This document shows, one piece after another, positions 53,389 to 60,691 of a stretch of 64,000 nt of DNA. Origin of the DNA: Halalkalibacter oceani (GTDB lineage Bacteria > Bacillota > Bacilli > Bacillales > Bacillaceae_D); assembly GCF_040544555.1 (NCBI RefSeq), contig NZ_JBEPKD010000003.1, forward strand, positions 62,001-126,000, read 5' to 3'. Made by a program: the position numbers and the translations under genes. Below the pieces are notes generated by a model that made no database searches, was not told the origin of the DNA, and saw nothing but the letters and a program-made list of their open reading frames with translations. The first letter of the stretch is position 1. Every line of letters begins with the position of its first letter.

Positions 53389-53417
53389 TCGACATTACTT
53401 CTCCTCTATGATACGAT
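53389..53417 (+). promoter_or_regulatory. sigma-A promoter of the UPF0435 gene
   Basis: TCGACA (53389-53394), a 17-nt spacer and TACGAT (53412-53417) match sigma-A at 5/6 and 4/6 bases, about 30 nt before the plus-strand gene. It faces away from smc. Confidence 0.55.
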
Positions 53418-53449
53418 AGGAGAAATGGGAAGCAAAGAGGAGTGAAGAA

Positions 53450-53671
53450 ATGGATTTATCGAAACAATCACGTGAAAATATTGAATTTATGCTTGAAGAA
53501 ATGAAAAACAAGCTGCAAATCGTCAATGCCGGCGCGCTGAATGCCAAAAGCTTTGACACGGATCAATATGAGGATCTTCGCGATATTTATGAATTAGTGG
53601 AGAAAAAACAATCGTTTTCTGTCAGTGAACTTGACGCGATCGTTTCCGAACTGGGCCGCTTACGCAAATAA
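53450..53671 (+). CDS. yfkK: UPF0435 (DUF1128) protein, YfkK-like
   Basis: The 73-aa protein (MDLSKQSRENIEFMLEEMKN, LQIVNAGALNAKSFDTDQYE, LRDIYELVEKKQSFSVSELD) matches the UPF0435/YfkK family of Bacillales, function unknown. GAGGAGTGAAGAA precedes the ATG. It is the only internal plus-strand gene and breaks the otherwise conserved rnc-smc pair. In B. subtilis yfkK lies far away, so this is a lineage-specific location. A bidirectional terminator follows. Confidence 0.88.
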   Translation: MDLSKQSRENIEFMLEEMKNKLQIVNAGALNAKSFDTDQYEDLRDIYELVEKKQSFSVSELDAIVSELGRLRK

Positions 53672-53672
53672 A

Positions 53673-53713
53673 GACTTGTCCCAAAAGGTCAGCGTTTCCC
53701 TTTGAGACAAGTC
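53673..53713. terminator. Bidirectional terminator between UPF0435 gene and rnc
   Basis: GACTTGTC (53673-53680) and GACAAGTC (53706-53713) pair, with CCCAAAAGG against CCCTTTGAG inside. It starts 2 nt after the UPF0435 stop. It belongs to the TGTCCCAAAAG palindrome family. T-runs are short on both sides, so strength is uncertain. Confidence 0.6.
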
Positions 53714-53743
53714 CGAAGCAGCGAGTCTGCGCAGCATTTTCAA

Positions 53744-53778
53744 GGCTGGAAAGGAAACGGGCTTCTTTCCTTCCAGCC
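53744..53778 (-). other. Hairpin in the rnc 3' region
   Basis: GGCTGGAAAGGAA (53744-53756) pairs with TTTCCTTCCAGCC (53766-53778), giving a stem of about 12 bp with one mismatch and a 9-nt loop. It lies 74 nt past the rnc stop, before the next palindrome. RNase III cleaves long stems, and in several bacteria rnc mRNA is autoregulated, so this stem next to rnc may be a substrate. That is inference only. Confidence 0.5.
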
Positions 53779-53851
53779 CGGCGCAGGACAGCGTCGCCAC
53801 TCTGTTCTCGATTTTGTACATCTTTCCCCGGTACCGGGCCATCCCCGCTCT

Positions 53852-54649
53852 TTATTTCGGCTTTCCCTGTTCGCTCAGCTTCATCAGCGCCTGCTGCGCG
53901 GCGTGCTGCTCAGCTTCTTTTTTCGAGCGTCCGGTGCCGACTCCAAGCCCGACTTCGTTTAACTGAACCTCAGAGACAAACTCGCGATTATGCGCAGGTC
54001 CCCGCTCTTGCACAATCAAATATTTGATTTGACCTAAATTATCCCGTTGAATGTATTCTTGCAGCTGACTTTTAAAATCCATCATATGCGAAAAAGCACC
54101 ATCATTTATCTGTGGATACATCGTTTTATCAAGAAATTGATAAACAGCCTCAAGGCCCTGATCCAGATAGAGCGCGCCGACAAATGCCTCAAACACATCG
54201 GCAAGCAAAGCAGGCCGTTCCCGTCCCCCGGTCATCTCTTCCCCTTTTCCAAGCAGAACAGCTTTTCCAAATTCCAGCTCTTCGGCAAATTTGGCGAGAG
54301 ACGGCTCACAGACGATTGAAGCGCGCAGCTTCGTCATATCCCCTTCGCTCATCGTATTAAATTTCTTAAATAAAAATTGGGAAACAGCGAGCTCAAGAAC
54401 GGCGTCCCCGAGAAATTCCAGGCGCTCGTTATCTTGAAACGAATAAATACGGTGCTCATTCACATAGGATGAATGGGTGAAAGCCTGGGTCAACAGCTTT
54501 CTATTCTCAAAAGTCAGCTCCATTCGTTCTTGCAGCTTAACAAATTGTTGCTTCTGATCCTCGGTCAAAACCATCTTTCTCGGTCCACGTCTACGCTCAT
54601 TTGATTGATAGACTCTTGGTTTCCGCTGATACTTTGAAGATTGTGGCAT
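53852..54649 (-). CDS. rnc: Ribonuclease III
   Basis: RNase III (265 aa) cuts double-stranded RNA in rRNA maturation. The catalytic signature is DNERLEFLGDAVLELAVSQF near residue 73; the second acidic site is LLADVFEAFVGALYLDQG. The C-terminal dsRNA-binding domain contains MDFKSQLQEYIQRDNLGQIK and GVGTGRSKKEAEQHAAQQAL. A basic N-terminal extension (QRKPRVYQSNERRRGPRK) of about 25 residues is longer than in E. coli. ATG 54649 with GGAGGTTATC is chosen. Confidence 0.96.
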   Translation of the reverse strand: MPQSSKYQRKPRVYQSNERRRGPRKMVLTEDQKQQFVKLQERMELTFENRKLLTQAFTHSSYVNEHRIYSFQDNERLEFLGDAVLELAVSQFLFKKFNTMSEGDMTKLRASIVCEPSLAKFAEELEFGKAVLLGKGEEMTGGRERPALLADVFEAFVGALYLDQGLEAVYQFLDKTMYPQINDGAFSHMMDFKSQLQEYIQRDNLGQIKYLIVQERGPAHNREFVSEVQLNEVGLGVGTGRSKKEAEQHAAQQALMKLSEQGKPK

Positions 54650-54693
54650 GATAACCTCCAACATCATAATAGAGATGAAAAACATGTAAGGAA

Positions 54694-54730
54694 GGATATC
54701 TCCATCACCTTGAAGGGCCAGGAGATATCC
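54694..54730 (-). terminator. Terminator after acpP
   Basis: GGATATCTCC and GGAGATATCC (54730-54721 with 54703-54694) form a perfect 10-bp stem with a 17-nt loop. The next bases (TTCCTTACATGTTTTT) are moderately T-rich. It begins 10 nt after the acpP stop and partly separates rnc. Confidence 0.7.
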
Positions 54731-54739
54731 TCTTAATCG

Positions 54740-54973
54740 TTACTGACGGCTGTTTATGTAATTAACGACATCAGCAACCGTAGAGATCTTCTCAGCCTCT
54801 TCATCAGAGATTTCTAAATCAAACTCGTCTTCAAGCTCCATGACTAGCTCAACGACATCCAATGAATCTGCTCCTAAATCATCTTTAAACGATGCCTCTT
54901 CTGTTACTTCTGCTTCTTCGACACCAAGACGATCAACAACGATTTTTTTGACACGTGATAATGTATCTGCCAT
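54740..54973 (-). CDS. acpP: Acyl carrier protein
   Basis: ACP (77 aa) is highly acidic. The phosphopantetheine attachment Ser37 lies in DDLGADSLDVVELVMELEDE. It carries acyl chains for FabD, FabG and PlsX encoded upstream. ATG 54973 has GGAGGTGAACGGAAT; an in-frame ATG seven codons earlier overlaps that site. It has its own promoter, fitting its much higher demand. Confidence 0.97.
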   Translation of the reverse strand: MADTLSRVKKIVVDRLGVEEAEVTEEASFKDDLGADSLDVVELVMELEDEFDLEISDEEAEKISTVADVVNYINSRQ

Positions 54974-55015
54974 ATTCCGTTCACCTCCTCTCAAGGGTTG
55001 ATGAAAGCTAGGAGA

Positions 55016-55044
55016 ATTTTACCGATGAACGTCTCATCTGTCAA
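55016..55044 (-). promoter_or_regulatory. Strong sigma-A promoter of acpP
   Basis: A perfect TTGACA (55044-55039), a 17-nt spacer and TAAAAT (55021-55016) stand between fabG and acpP. RNA would begin near 55009, giving a leader of about 36 nt. This makes acpP expression partly independent of the FapR-controlled operon. Confidence 0.75.
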
Positions 55045-55070
55045 GCCTTCTCCTTGTCCTTTCGTGCTGC

Positions 55071-55814
55071 TTACGGCATGACCATCCCGCCATCGACATG
55101 CAACGTCTGCCCGGTCATATAATCGGCATCCGCGCTCGCCAGGAAACGGACGACATTGGCAATATGCTCAGGACGGCCAAGCGTTGCGAGCGGAATTTGC
55201 CCAAGCAGCTGGGCTTTTGTCTCTTCACCAAGCTCATCGGTCATATCCGTCTCGATAAACCCGGGAGCCACAGCATTGACATGAATATTGCGGTTTGCCA
55301 GCTCACGCGCCAGCGTTTTCGTCAAGCCGATCACCCCGGCCTTCGCCGCCACATAGTTCGCCTGTCCGGCGTTTCCGAGCACACCGACGACGGAAGCGAC
55401 ATTGATAATCCGCCCATAGCGCTGCTTCATCATCTGTCTTGTGACAGCTTTCGCACAATTGAACACACCTTTTAAATTCGTATCAATGACGTCGTCCCAT
55501 TCTTCTTCCTTCATTCTCATGACGAGATTATCGCGGGTAATCCCGGCATTGTTGACGAGGATATCAACCCGGCCGAATGCCGCGATCGCTTCCTTGACCA
55601 TATTCGTCACCTGCTCACTGTCAGCGACATTAGCCTGAATGGCGAGTGCGTCAACACCAAGTTCCTTCGCGGCGGCAACGACTTCTTCTGCGCGCGCCTG
55701 ATTCCCGGCGTAGTTAATGACGACATTGGCGCCATTGCGGGCTAACTCCAATGCGGTCGCTTTTCCAATTCCACGGGAAGCCCCGGTAACAATCGCGGTT
55801 TGTCCTTGCAGCAT
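55071..55814 (-). CDS. fabG: 3-oxoacyl-[acyl-carrier-protein] reductase
   Basis: FabG (247 aa) is a short-chain dehydrogenase that reduces 3-oxoacyl-ACP with NADPH. The nucleotide motif is VTGASRGIGKATA; NNAG is at residues 88-91, and the catalytic Ser141, Tyr154 and Lys158 are present (NVASVVGVLGNAGQANYVAA). The C-terminal YMTGQTLHVDGGMVMP is typical. ATG 55814 overlaps the fabD stop by one base. Confidence 0.97.
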   Translation of the reverse strand: MLQGQTAIVTGASRGIGKATALELARNGANVVINYAGNQARAEEVVAAAKELGVDALAIQANVADSEQVTNMVKEAIAAFGRVDILVNNAGITRDNLVMRMKEEEWDDVIDTNLKGVFNCAKAVTRQMMKQRYGRIINVASVVGVLGNAGQANYVAAKAGVIGLTKTLARELANRNIHVNAVAPGFIETDMTDELGEETKAQLLGQIPLATLGRPEHIANVVRFLASADADYMTGQTLHVDGGMVMP

Positions 55815-56767
55815 TATTCGTCCGCCCCCTCTGTTACTTCCTTTACTTTGGCAATTCCTTCACGGTTGCTGACGGCTACCGCCTTGGCTCTTCTTTCCAC
55901 CTTCCGCACTAATCCGGTTAAGACGTTTCCTGAGCCAACTTCAACAAATGTATCGACGCCGTGCGCCAATAAAGTCCGGATCGTTTCCTCCCAACGGACC
56001 GGAGAATACACCTGCTCTATTAAATTTTGACGTATTTCCGAAGAATCCTGCACGGCGCGGGCACTAACATTGGCAACAACCGGAATGTTGGCGTTGCTGA
56101 TTTCCAGCTCGTCGAGCACTCCTTCAAGCTTAGCCGCTGCCGGCTTCATTAACGACGAATGAAATGGTCCGCTGACCTGAAGCGGAATGACGCGCTTCGC
56201 CCCCGCTTCCTTTGCTTTCGCACCCGCTAATTCGACTCCTTCCGCCGAGCCGGAAATCACGATTTGTCCAGGGCAATTCAAATTCGCCAGCTCAGCCGTT
56301 TGTCCGCTTTCCACGGAAGCCGCAGTACAAATATCCTGCAAAGCTGATTGCTCCATGCCAAGAATGGCCGCCATCGCTCCTTCGCCAAACGGGACAGCCT
56401 CTTCCATAAACAAACCGCGATGATGAACCGCATAGACGGCATCCTCGAATGACATCGCGCATGCAGCCACGAGGGCGCTGTACTCTCCCAGACTGTGACC
56501 GGCTACATAATCCGGACGAATGCCTTCCTCTTCAAGCAGCCGCAAGACCGCCGTACTCATCGTCACGAGCGCCGGCTGAGTATTTTCTGTGCGTCTCAGC
56601 GTCTCCTCCGGACCTTCCAGCATGATGCTTGATAATGAATACCCGAGCCGGCTGTCAGCGCGCTGAAAAATGTCCCGACTGCTCGTTTCTGTTTCCAGTA
56701 AGTCCTGTCCCATTCCGACGGCCTGTGAACCCTGCCCCGGAAATAAAAAGGCGATTTTCCCCATCAT
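55814..56767 (-). CDS. fabD: Malonyl-CoA:ACP transacylase
   Basis: FabD (317 aa) loads malonate onto ACP. The motif AFLFPGQGSQAVGMGQDL begins the protein, the active Ser92 is in AGHSLGEYSALVA, and the catalytic His lies in VSGPFHSSLMKPA. Two ATGs (56767 and 56764) are possible after GGAGAGAGT. It overlaps plsX by 4 nt if the first is used. Confidence 0.96.
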   Translation of the reverse strand: MMGKIAFLFPGQGSQAVGMGQDLLETETSSRDIFQRADSRLGYSLSSIMLEGPEETLRRTENTQPALVTMSTAVLRLLEEEGIRPDYVAGHSLGEYSALVAACAMSFEDAVYAVHHRGLFMEEAVPFGEGAMAAILGMEQSALQDICTAASVESGQTAELANLNCPGQIVISGSAEGVELAGAKAKEAGAKRVIPLQVSGPFHSSLMKPAAAKLEGVLDELEISNANIPVVANVSARAVQDSSEIRQNLIEQVYSPVRWEETIRTLLAHGVDTFVEVGSGNVLTGLVRKVERRAKAVAVSNREGIAKVKEVTEGADE

Positions 56768-57768
56768 ACTCTCTCCTGTTCTTGTCCTAATTTTGCTACT
56801 TCGTTTTTCATAATAGTCACGACCTGCTGCTCAACCATTTCCTTCGCCTGACGAATCGCATGAAACACCGCCGTGCGGTCAGACGAGCCGTGCGCTTTAA
56901 TAACCGGAGCCTTTAAACCGTATAGCCCTGCTCCGCCATACTCTGAATAACTGAGCTGCTGATGAATATTTTTAAAGCTGGCGCGCAGCACACCGGCCGC
57001 CATTTTATTAAACAGCGAGCTTGTTAATTCTTTTTTCAGCAACGTGAATAAGGTACCTGCCGTTCCTTCGATTGTTTTTAAGACGAGGTTGCCGGCAAAG
57101 CCGTCACAGACAACGACATCGGCGACCCCATTCAGCAGCTCCCGCGCCTCAACATTGCCGACAAAATGAAAATCAGCCGCTTCAAGCAGCGGAAATGCTT
57201 CCTTCGTCAGCTCATTTCCTTTGCCATTTTCCGTTCCTACATTTAATAAACCGATCCGCGGCTGCTTGATCCCCCGTACCATTTGTAAATAGGTATGACC
57301 CATGGCGGCATATTGCAGCAAATGCTCAGGCTTCGCATCCATATTCGCCCCGACATCAAGCAGCAGAAAACCTTGTCCGTCAATCGTCGGCAGCATTGGT
57401 GCCAGTCCCGGCCGATCAATGCCGTTAATTCTGCCGATATGCAGGAGGCCGGCGGTCATCAAAGCCCCGGTATTGCCGGAGGAAATCACCGCATCAGCCC
57501 GCCCTTCTTTCACCTCGCGCACCGCCAGCACCATCGAGGAATCCTTTTTGCGGCGGACGGCGGTCGTTGGCTGATCCGTGTCTTCAATCTTTTCTTTCGT
57601 ATGTAAAATGCTGATCCGCGTCTCATCATTGACGTGCTTCTTAATCTCCTCTTCGTCACCGACTAACACAATTTCTAATTCAGGAAAAGCTTTGATAGCA
57701 TCCTGACTTGCTTCGATCTGGACCTTCGGAGCATGGTCACCGCCCATGGCGTCAATCGCGATTTTCAT
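56764..57768 (-). CDS. plsX: Phosphate acyltransferase PlsX
   Basis: PlsX (334 aa) makes acyl-phosphate from acyl-ACP for phospholipid synthesis at the membrane. It begins MKIAIDAMGGDHAPKVQIEA and shows AVISSGNTGALMTAGLLHIG, VVCDGFAGNLVLKTIEGTAG and the amphipathic region NKMAAGVLRASFKNIHQQLS. ATG 57768 has AAGGAGAGAGACAGA. It overlaps the end of fapR by 17 nt. Confidence 0.96.
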   Translation of the reverse strand: MKIAIDAMGGDHAPKVQIEASQDAIKAFPELEIVLVGDEEEIKKHVNDETRISILHTKEKIEDTDQPTTAVRRKKDSSMVLAVREVKEGRADAVISSGNTGALMTAGLLHIGRINGIDRPGLAPMLPTIDGQGFLLLDVGANMDAKPEHLLQYAAMGHTYLQMVRGIKQPRIGLLNVGTENGKGNELTKEAFPLLEAADFHFVGNVEARELLNGVADVVVCDGFAGNLVLKTIEGTAGTLFTLLKKELTSSLFNKMAAGVLRASFKNIHQQLSYSEYGGAGLYGLKAPVIKAHGSSDRTAVFHAIRQAKEMVEQQVVTIMKNEVAKLGQEQERV

Positions 57769-58345
57769 TCTGTCTCTCTCCTTTTTTGCTCTTTTCATTC
57801 GTGCGATACATCACGAACTCCCCAGAGAAAACAAGCTCTTGTTCTACATAGCTTTTGACTTCAACTGTCGTAAAGCCCGAATCACTGCCGCGCACCTGCG
57901 CTTTAGCGACTACTCTTTCACCGGCCTGGACTTGTCTTGTGAAACGAATCGTTGCTTTGGCCGTCAATGCCAATTCGTCGTTTATAATCGCGACTGCAAG
58001 AGAATTGGCCTGGGCAAATAAATGATGGCCTCTAGCAATTCCACTACGGGAGAAAACATGTTCACTCTTTACATCTAAAATCGAAATCGCTCTTTTGTCC
58101 AACTGGAGGTCCACAATTTCCCCAATCACTTCATCCGGGGAAAGCGCCTTAACGTCATCAAGCTGCTGCTTGGCGACATCCTTGATTCGCTCTCTCAATT
58201 CGGGGATGGCCAGTTCCATCCGATCAAGACGAATCGTCTGGATGCTGACCGCAAATTGCTCGGCCAGCGCTTCATCTGTCATAAACGGGTTCGACTCAAG
58301 CGTTTTCTTTAATAATCCTTGACGTTCCTTCTTTTTTCGTTTCAC
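57752..58345 (-). CDS. fapR: Fatty acid and phospholipid biosynthesis repressor FapR
   Basis: FapR (about 197 aa) senses malonyl-CoA. The N-terminal DeoR-like helix-turn-helix contains LESNPFMTDEALAEQFAVSI and IRLDRMELAIPELRERIKDV. The C-terminal hot-dog domain holds ISILDVKSEHVFSRSGIARG and HHLFAQANSLAVAIINDELA. GTG 58345 gives the family start VKRKKKERQ; an upstream ATG at 58357 would be almost at the predicted RNA start. A FapR box overlaps the promoter, so it regulates itself and the following plsX-fabD-fabG genes. Confidence 0.95.
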   Translation of the reverse strand: MKRKKKERQGLLKKTLESNPFMTDEALAEQFAVSIQTIRLDRMELAIPELRERIKDVAKQQLDDVKALSPDEVIGEIVDLQLDKRAISILDVKSEHVFSRSGIARGHHLFAQANSLAVAIINDELALTAKATIRFTRQVQAGERVVAKAQVRGSDSGFTTVEVKSYVEQELVFSGEFVMYRTNEKSKKGERQNENRD

Positions 58346-58363
58346 GGCATGCACCATCCACTT

Positions 58364-58369
58364 ATTATA
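58364..58369 (-). promoter_or_regulatory. -10 element of the fapR promoter
   Basis: TATAAT (58369-58364) predicts an RNA start near 58357. The -35 region (ATACTA at 17 nt) is poor, as often seen in FapR-controlled promoters where the operator fills the spacer. The leader would be only about 12 nt to GTG 58345, or zero to ATG 58357. Confidence 0.55.
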
Positions 58370-58383
58370 TGACTAGGTACTAA
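58367..58383. promoter_or_regulatory. FapR operator
   Basis: On the minus strand TTAGTACCTAGTCATAT matches the known 17-bp FapR site (TTAGTACCTAATACTAA in one B. subtilis form) at 12 or 13 positions, with a perfect TTAGTACCTA half. It covers the spacer and the start of the -10 element, so bound FapR would block RNA polymerase. Confidence 0.75.
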
Positions 58384-58426
58384 GAGTAGTATATAGTTGC
58401 TTGGCAATCTTTTCAAGAGCGGGCTC

Positions 58427-58477
58427 GGGCAAAAGCGGCTTTTTCCGCTTTTCTTGCCGTCTTTGACGGCCTTGCCC
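58427..58477. other. Branched inverted repeats between recG and fapR
   Basis: AAAAGCGG/CCGCTTTT (58431-58438 with 58445-58452) and GCCGTC/GACGGC (58456-58461 with 58465-58470) are two adjacent stems, and GGGC/GCCC at 58427-58430 and 58474-58477 can close them into a three-way junction. On the minus strand only a short TTTT follows the inner stem; a longer T6 lies on the plus strand. It may end recG transcription weakly. The 155 nt between recG and fapR hold only this and the fapR promoter. Confidence 0.5.
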
Positions 58478-58500
58478 TTTTTTACACGAAACAGTCTCTC

Positions 58501-60549
58501 TTAATCTAGCTTTTCCCCGTCGAACACGCCCTGCTCCTCTAAATAATGACGCAAGCCGGCAAAGCGTTCTTCCGTCCAAAACTGCGGCGAGTCAAGCAAC
58601 GCCCTGGCATCCTGTCGCGCCACTTCAAGCGCGCGATAATCATGAACGACATCAGCCACTTTGAAATCAGGAAGCCCGCTCTGCTTTGCGCCAAAAAAGT
58701 CCCCCGGCCCGCGCAATTCAAGATCGCGCTCGGACAGGACAAAACCATCGTTTGTCTCCGTCATGATCCTCATCCGCTCCTTGCCGACCTCTGATTTTGG
58801 ATCAGCGAGAAGAATGCAGTAGGACTGTTGATCACCGCGACCGACACGGCCGCGAAGCTGATGAAGCTGGGCCAGCCCGAATCGCTCCGCATCATAAATG
58901 ACCATCACGGTCGCATTCGGCACATTAACCCCTACTTCGACGACCGTCGTCGAGACGAGAATCTGGACGTCATTTTTGCTAAACGCCTCCATCACTGTTT
59001 CTTTCTCGTCCGCAGACAACCGACCGTGCATCAGGCCGACCTCACATCTATCCTGAAAGTATTGCTGAAGCAGATGGTACACATCAATCGCGTTTTGCAC
59101 ATCAATTTTATCCGATTCCTCGATCAACGGGCAGATGACGTACGCCTGCCGGCCGGCTTCGATCTCTTTGGCAATAAACTCCAGCACTCGCTCCAGCATA
59201 TCAGGCTTAGCCCAATAGGTTTCAATCACTTTCCTTCCTGCCGGCATCTCGTCGATGATCGAAACATCCATATCGCCGAAGACGGAAATGGCCAATGTCC
59301 GCGGAATCGGTGTCGCCGTCATAAACAGCACATCGGGATTTTCCCCTTTGTTGCGCAGAATCCGGCGCTGCTCAACCCCGAAACGATGCTGCTCGTCGGT
59401 GATGACAAGCCCGAGATTATGAAAGCGGACATCCTCCTGTATAAGCGCATGGGTGCCCACGATCACCTCGACCTCTCCCGCTTCAATTGCCGCCTGCCGT
59501 TCCCGACGCTTTTTCCCTTTGACAGAGCCGGCTAAAAGCTCTACGCGAATGCCGAGCGGCTCAAACAGAGCTTTCATTGAGCCGACGTGCTGCTCTGCCA
59601 GAATTTCGGTCGGAACCATCAGGGCTGCCTGATAGCCGGCTTCGATGACAGCATACATACAAATTGCCGCGACGACGGTTTTCCCCGAGCCGACATCCCC
59701 CTGTAAAAGGCGATTCATCCGATACGGAGAAGCCAGGTCGGCCAGAACTTCATCGACAGCTTTTTGCTGGGCATTCGTCAGCGGAAACGGCAGCTGACGG
59801 ATAAAGGAGTTGACCTTCTCAGTCGCGACGACAATTTCCCGGCCCTCTCCCTGTTCACGATTCGCTTTTTTAAACGCCTGCATTTTCAGCTGGAAGCATA
59901 GAAACTCCTCATAGACCATTCGGCGACGCCCGTGCTTCATCGCCTCGGCATCATCGGGAAAATGCAGTGCCTTTACCGCGTCAGCCTTCGGCGGCAGCTT
60001 ATAGGCATTGCGCTGTTCAGCCGGTATCAGCTCCGGTAAATAGCTGCCAAATTGAACGAGCGCTTGCTTGATGTACTTGCGAATCGCCTTCGTCGTCAAG
60101 CTGCCGGACACGGAATAAATCGGCATAATCGTTTCATCCCGTTCGACCTTTCCTTGACGCAGCTCGCTTCCGGCAATTGTCATTCGGTGCTGATCCCATT
60201 TCCCTGTAACGGTCACTTCTTCTCCCGGACGAATTTGATTTTTTAAAAAAGCCCGATTAAAAAAGGCAACAGTGACAAGCACCTGATTGACGAGGAGACG
60301 GAAGGTCAGCCGGTTTTTCTTTTTCCCATAATAGCGGACGGACGGTTCACTCTGCACGCGTCCGACGACGGTAACCCGCTCCTCGTGCTTCACTTCATGA
60401 ATCTCTTTATGCTTGTAGTCCTCGTAGCGAAAAGGAAAATGATGTAGAAGGTCTTCCACCGTATAAATCCGGAGCCCTTCCAGCAGTTTAGCCGTCTCCT
60501 CGCCAATGCCTTTCACCGCCGTCACAGGCTGTTTGATGATTTCATTCAT
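58501..60549 (-). CDS. recG: ATP-dependent DNA helicase RecG
   Basis: RecG (682 aa) reverses stalled forks and processes branched DNA. The wedge domain (1-150) contains VTAVKGIGEETAKLLEGLRI and VRYYGKKKNRLTFRLLVNQV. The helicase motifs are LLQGDVGSGKTVVAAICMYA, LVITDEQHRFGVEQRRIL, LFMTATPIPRTLAISVFGDM and LGQLHQLRGRVGRGDQ-type motif VI (FGLAQLHQLRGRVGRG). The end FKVADVVHDYRALEVARQDA is the TRG region. ATG 60549 (MNEIIKQPVTAVKG) matches the family, but it has no ribosome site nearby; a strong one lies 52 nt upstream beyond a hairpin. Confidence 0.95.
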   Translation of the reverse strand: MNEIIKQPVTAVKGIGEETAKLLEGLRIYTVEDLLHHFPFRYEDYKHKEIHEVKHEERVTVVGRVQSEPSVRYYGKKKNRLTFRLLVNQVLVTVAFFNRAFLKNQIRPGEEVTVTGKWDQHRMTIAGSELRQGKVERDETIMPIYSVSGSLTTKAIRKYIKQALVQFGSYLPELIPAEQRNAYKLPPKADAVKALHFPDDAEAMKHGRRRMVYEEFLCFQLKMQAFKKANREQGEGREIVVATEKVNSFIRQLPFPLTNAQQKAVDEVLADLASPYRMNRLLQGDVGSGKTVVAAICMYAVIEAGYQAALMVPTEILAEQHVGSMKALFEPLGIRVELLAGSVKGKKRRERQAAIEAGEVEVIVGTHALIQEDVRFHNLGLVITDEQHRFGVEQRRILRNKGENPDVLFMTATPIPRTLAISVFGDMDVSIIDEMPAGRKVIETYWAKPDMLERVLEFIAKEIEAGRQAYVICPLIEESDKIDVQNAIDVYHLLQQYFQDRCEVGLMHGRLSADEKETVMEAFSKNDVQILVSTTVVEVGVNVPNATVMVIYDAERFGLAQLHQLRGRVGRGDQQSYCILLADPKSEVGKERMRIMTETNDGFVLSERDLELRGPGDFFGAKQSGLPDFKVADVVHDYRALEVARQDARALLDSPQFWTEERFAGLRHYLEEQGVFDGEKLD

Positions 60550-60610
60550 TTTTTCTAAGCGACAACGAGCTTTTTTGAAAAAAAGCTGCCAAAAGTCGCC
60601 ACCCTCCTTT
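60549..60610 (-). promoter_or_regulatory. Hairpin between Shine-Dalgarno and start codon of recG, with possible leader peptide
   Basis: AAAGGAGGG (60610-60602) is followed by GCGAC (60599-60595), then AGCTTTTT (60587-60580) pairing with AAAAAGCT (60575-60568), then GTCGC (60563-60559), TTAGAAAAA and ATG 60549. The outer 5-bp and inner 8-bp stems fold into one hairpin that would bring the ribosome site to about 10 nt from the start codon. Alternatively, TTG 60592 is 9 nt from the same site and opens a 16-codon leader ending TGA at 60542, overlapping recG by 8 nt, which would allow translational coupling. Confidence 0.55.
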
Positions 60611-60632
60611 CCTCGCGCAAATGCCCGCCAAC

Positions 60633-60671
60633 TAAAAAAGCCAGAAGCGAGGCTATGGTGTCGCTTCTGGC
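60633..60671 (-). terminator. Strong terminator after the DegV gene
   Basis: GCCAGAAGCGA and TCGCTTCTGGC form a perfect 11-bp stem (60671-60661 with 60650-60640) with a 10-nt loop and a T-run to 60633. Only 23 nt separate it from the recG ribosome site and no promoter is seen there, so recG needs read-through or an unseen promoter. Confidence 0.9.
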
Positions 60672-60691
60672 TTTGCACAATTTCAAGGCGG

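Noticed and set aside
58828..59535. Plus-strand frame of 235 codons inside recG
   Set aside because: It is antisense to conserved helicase motifs; an open frame here is a by-product of codon bias.
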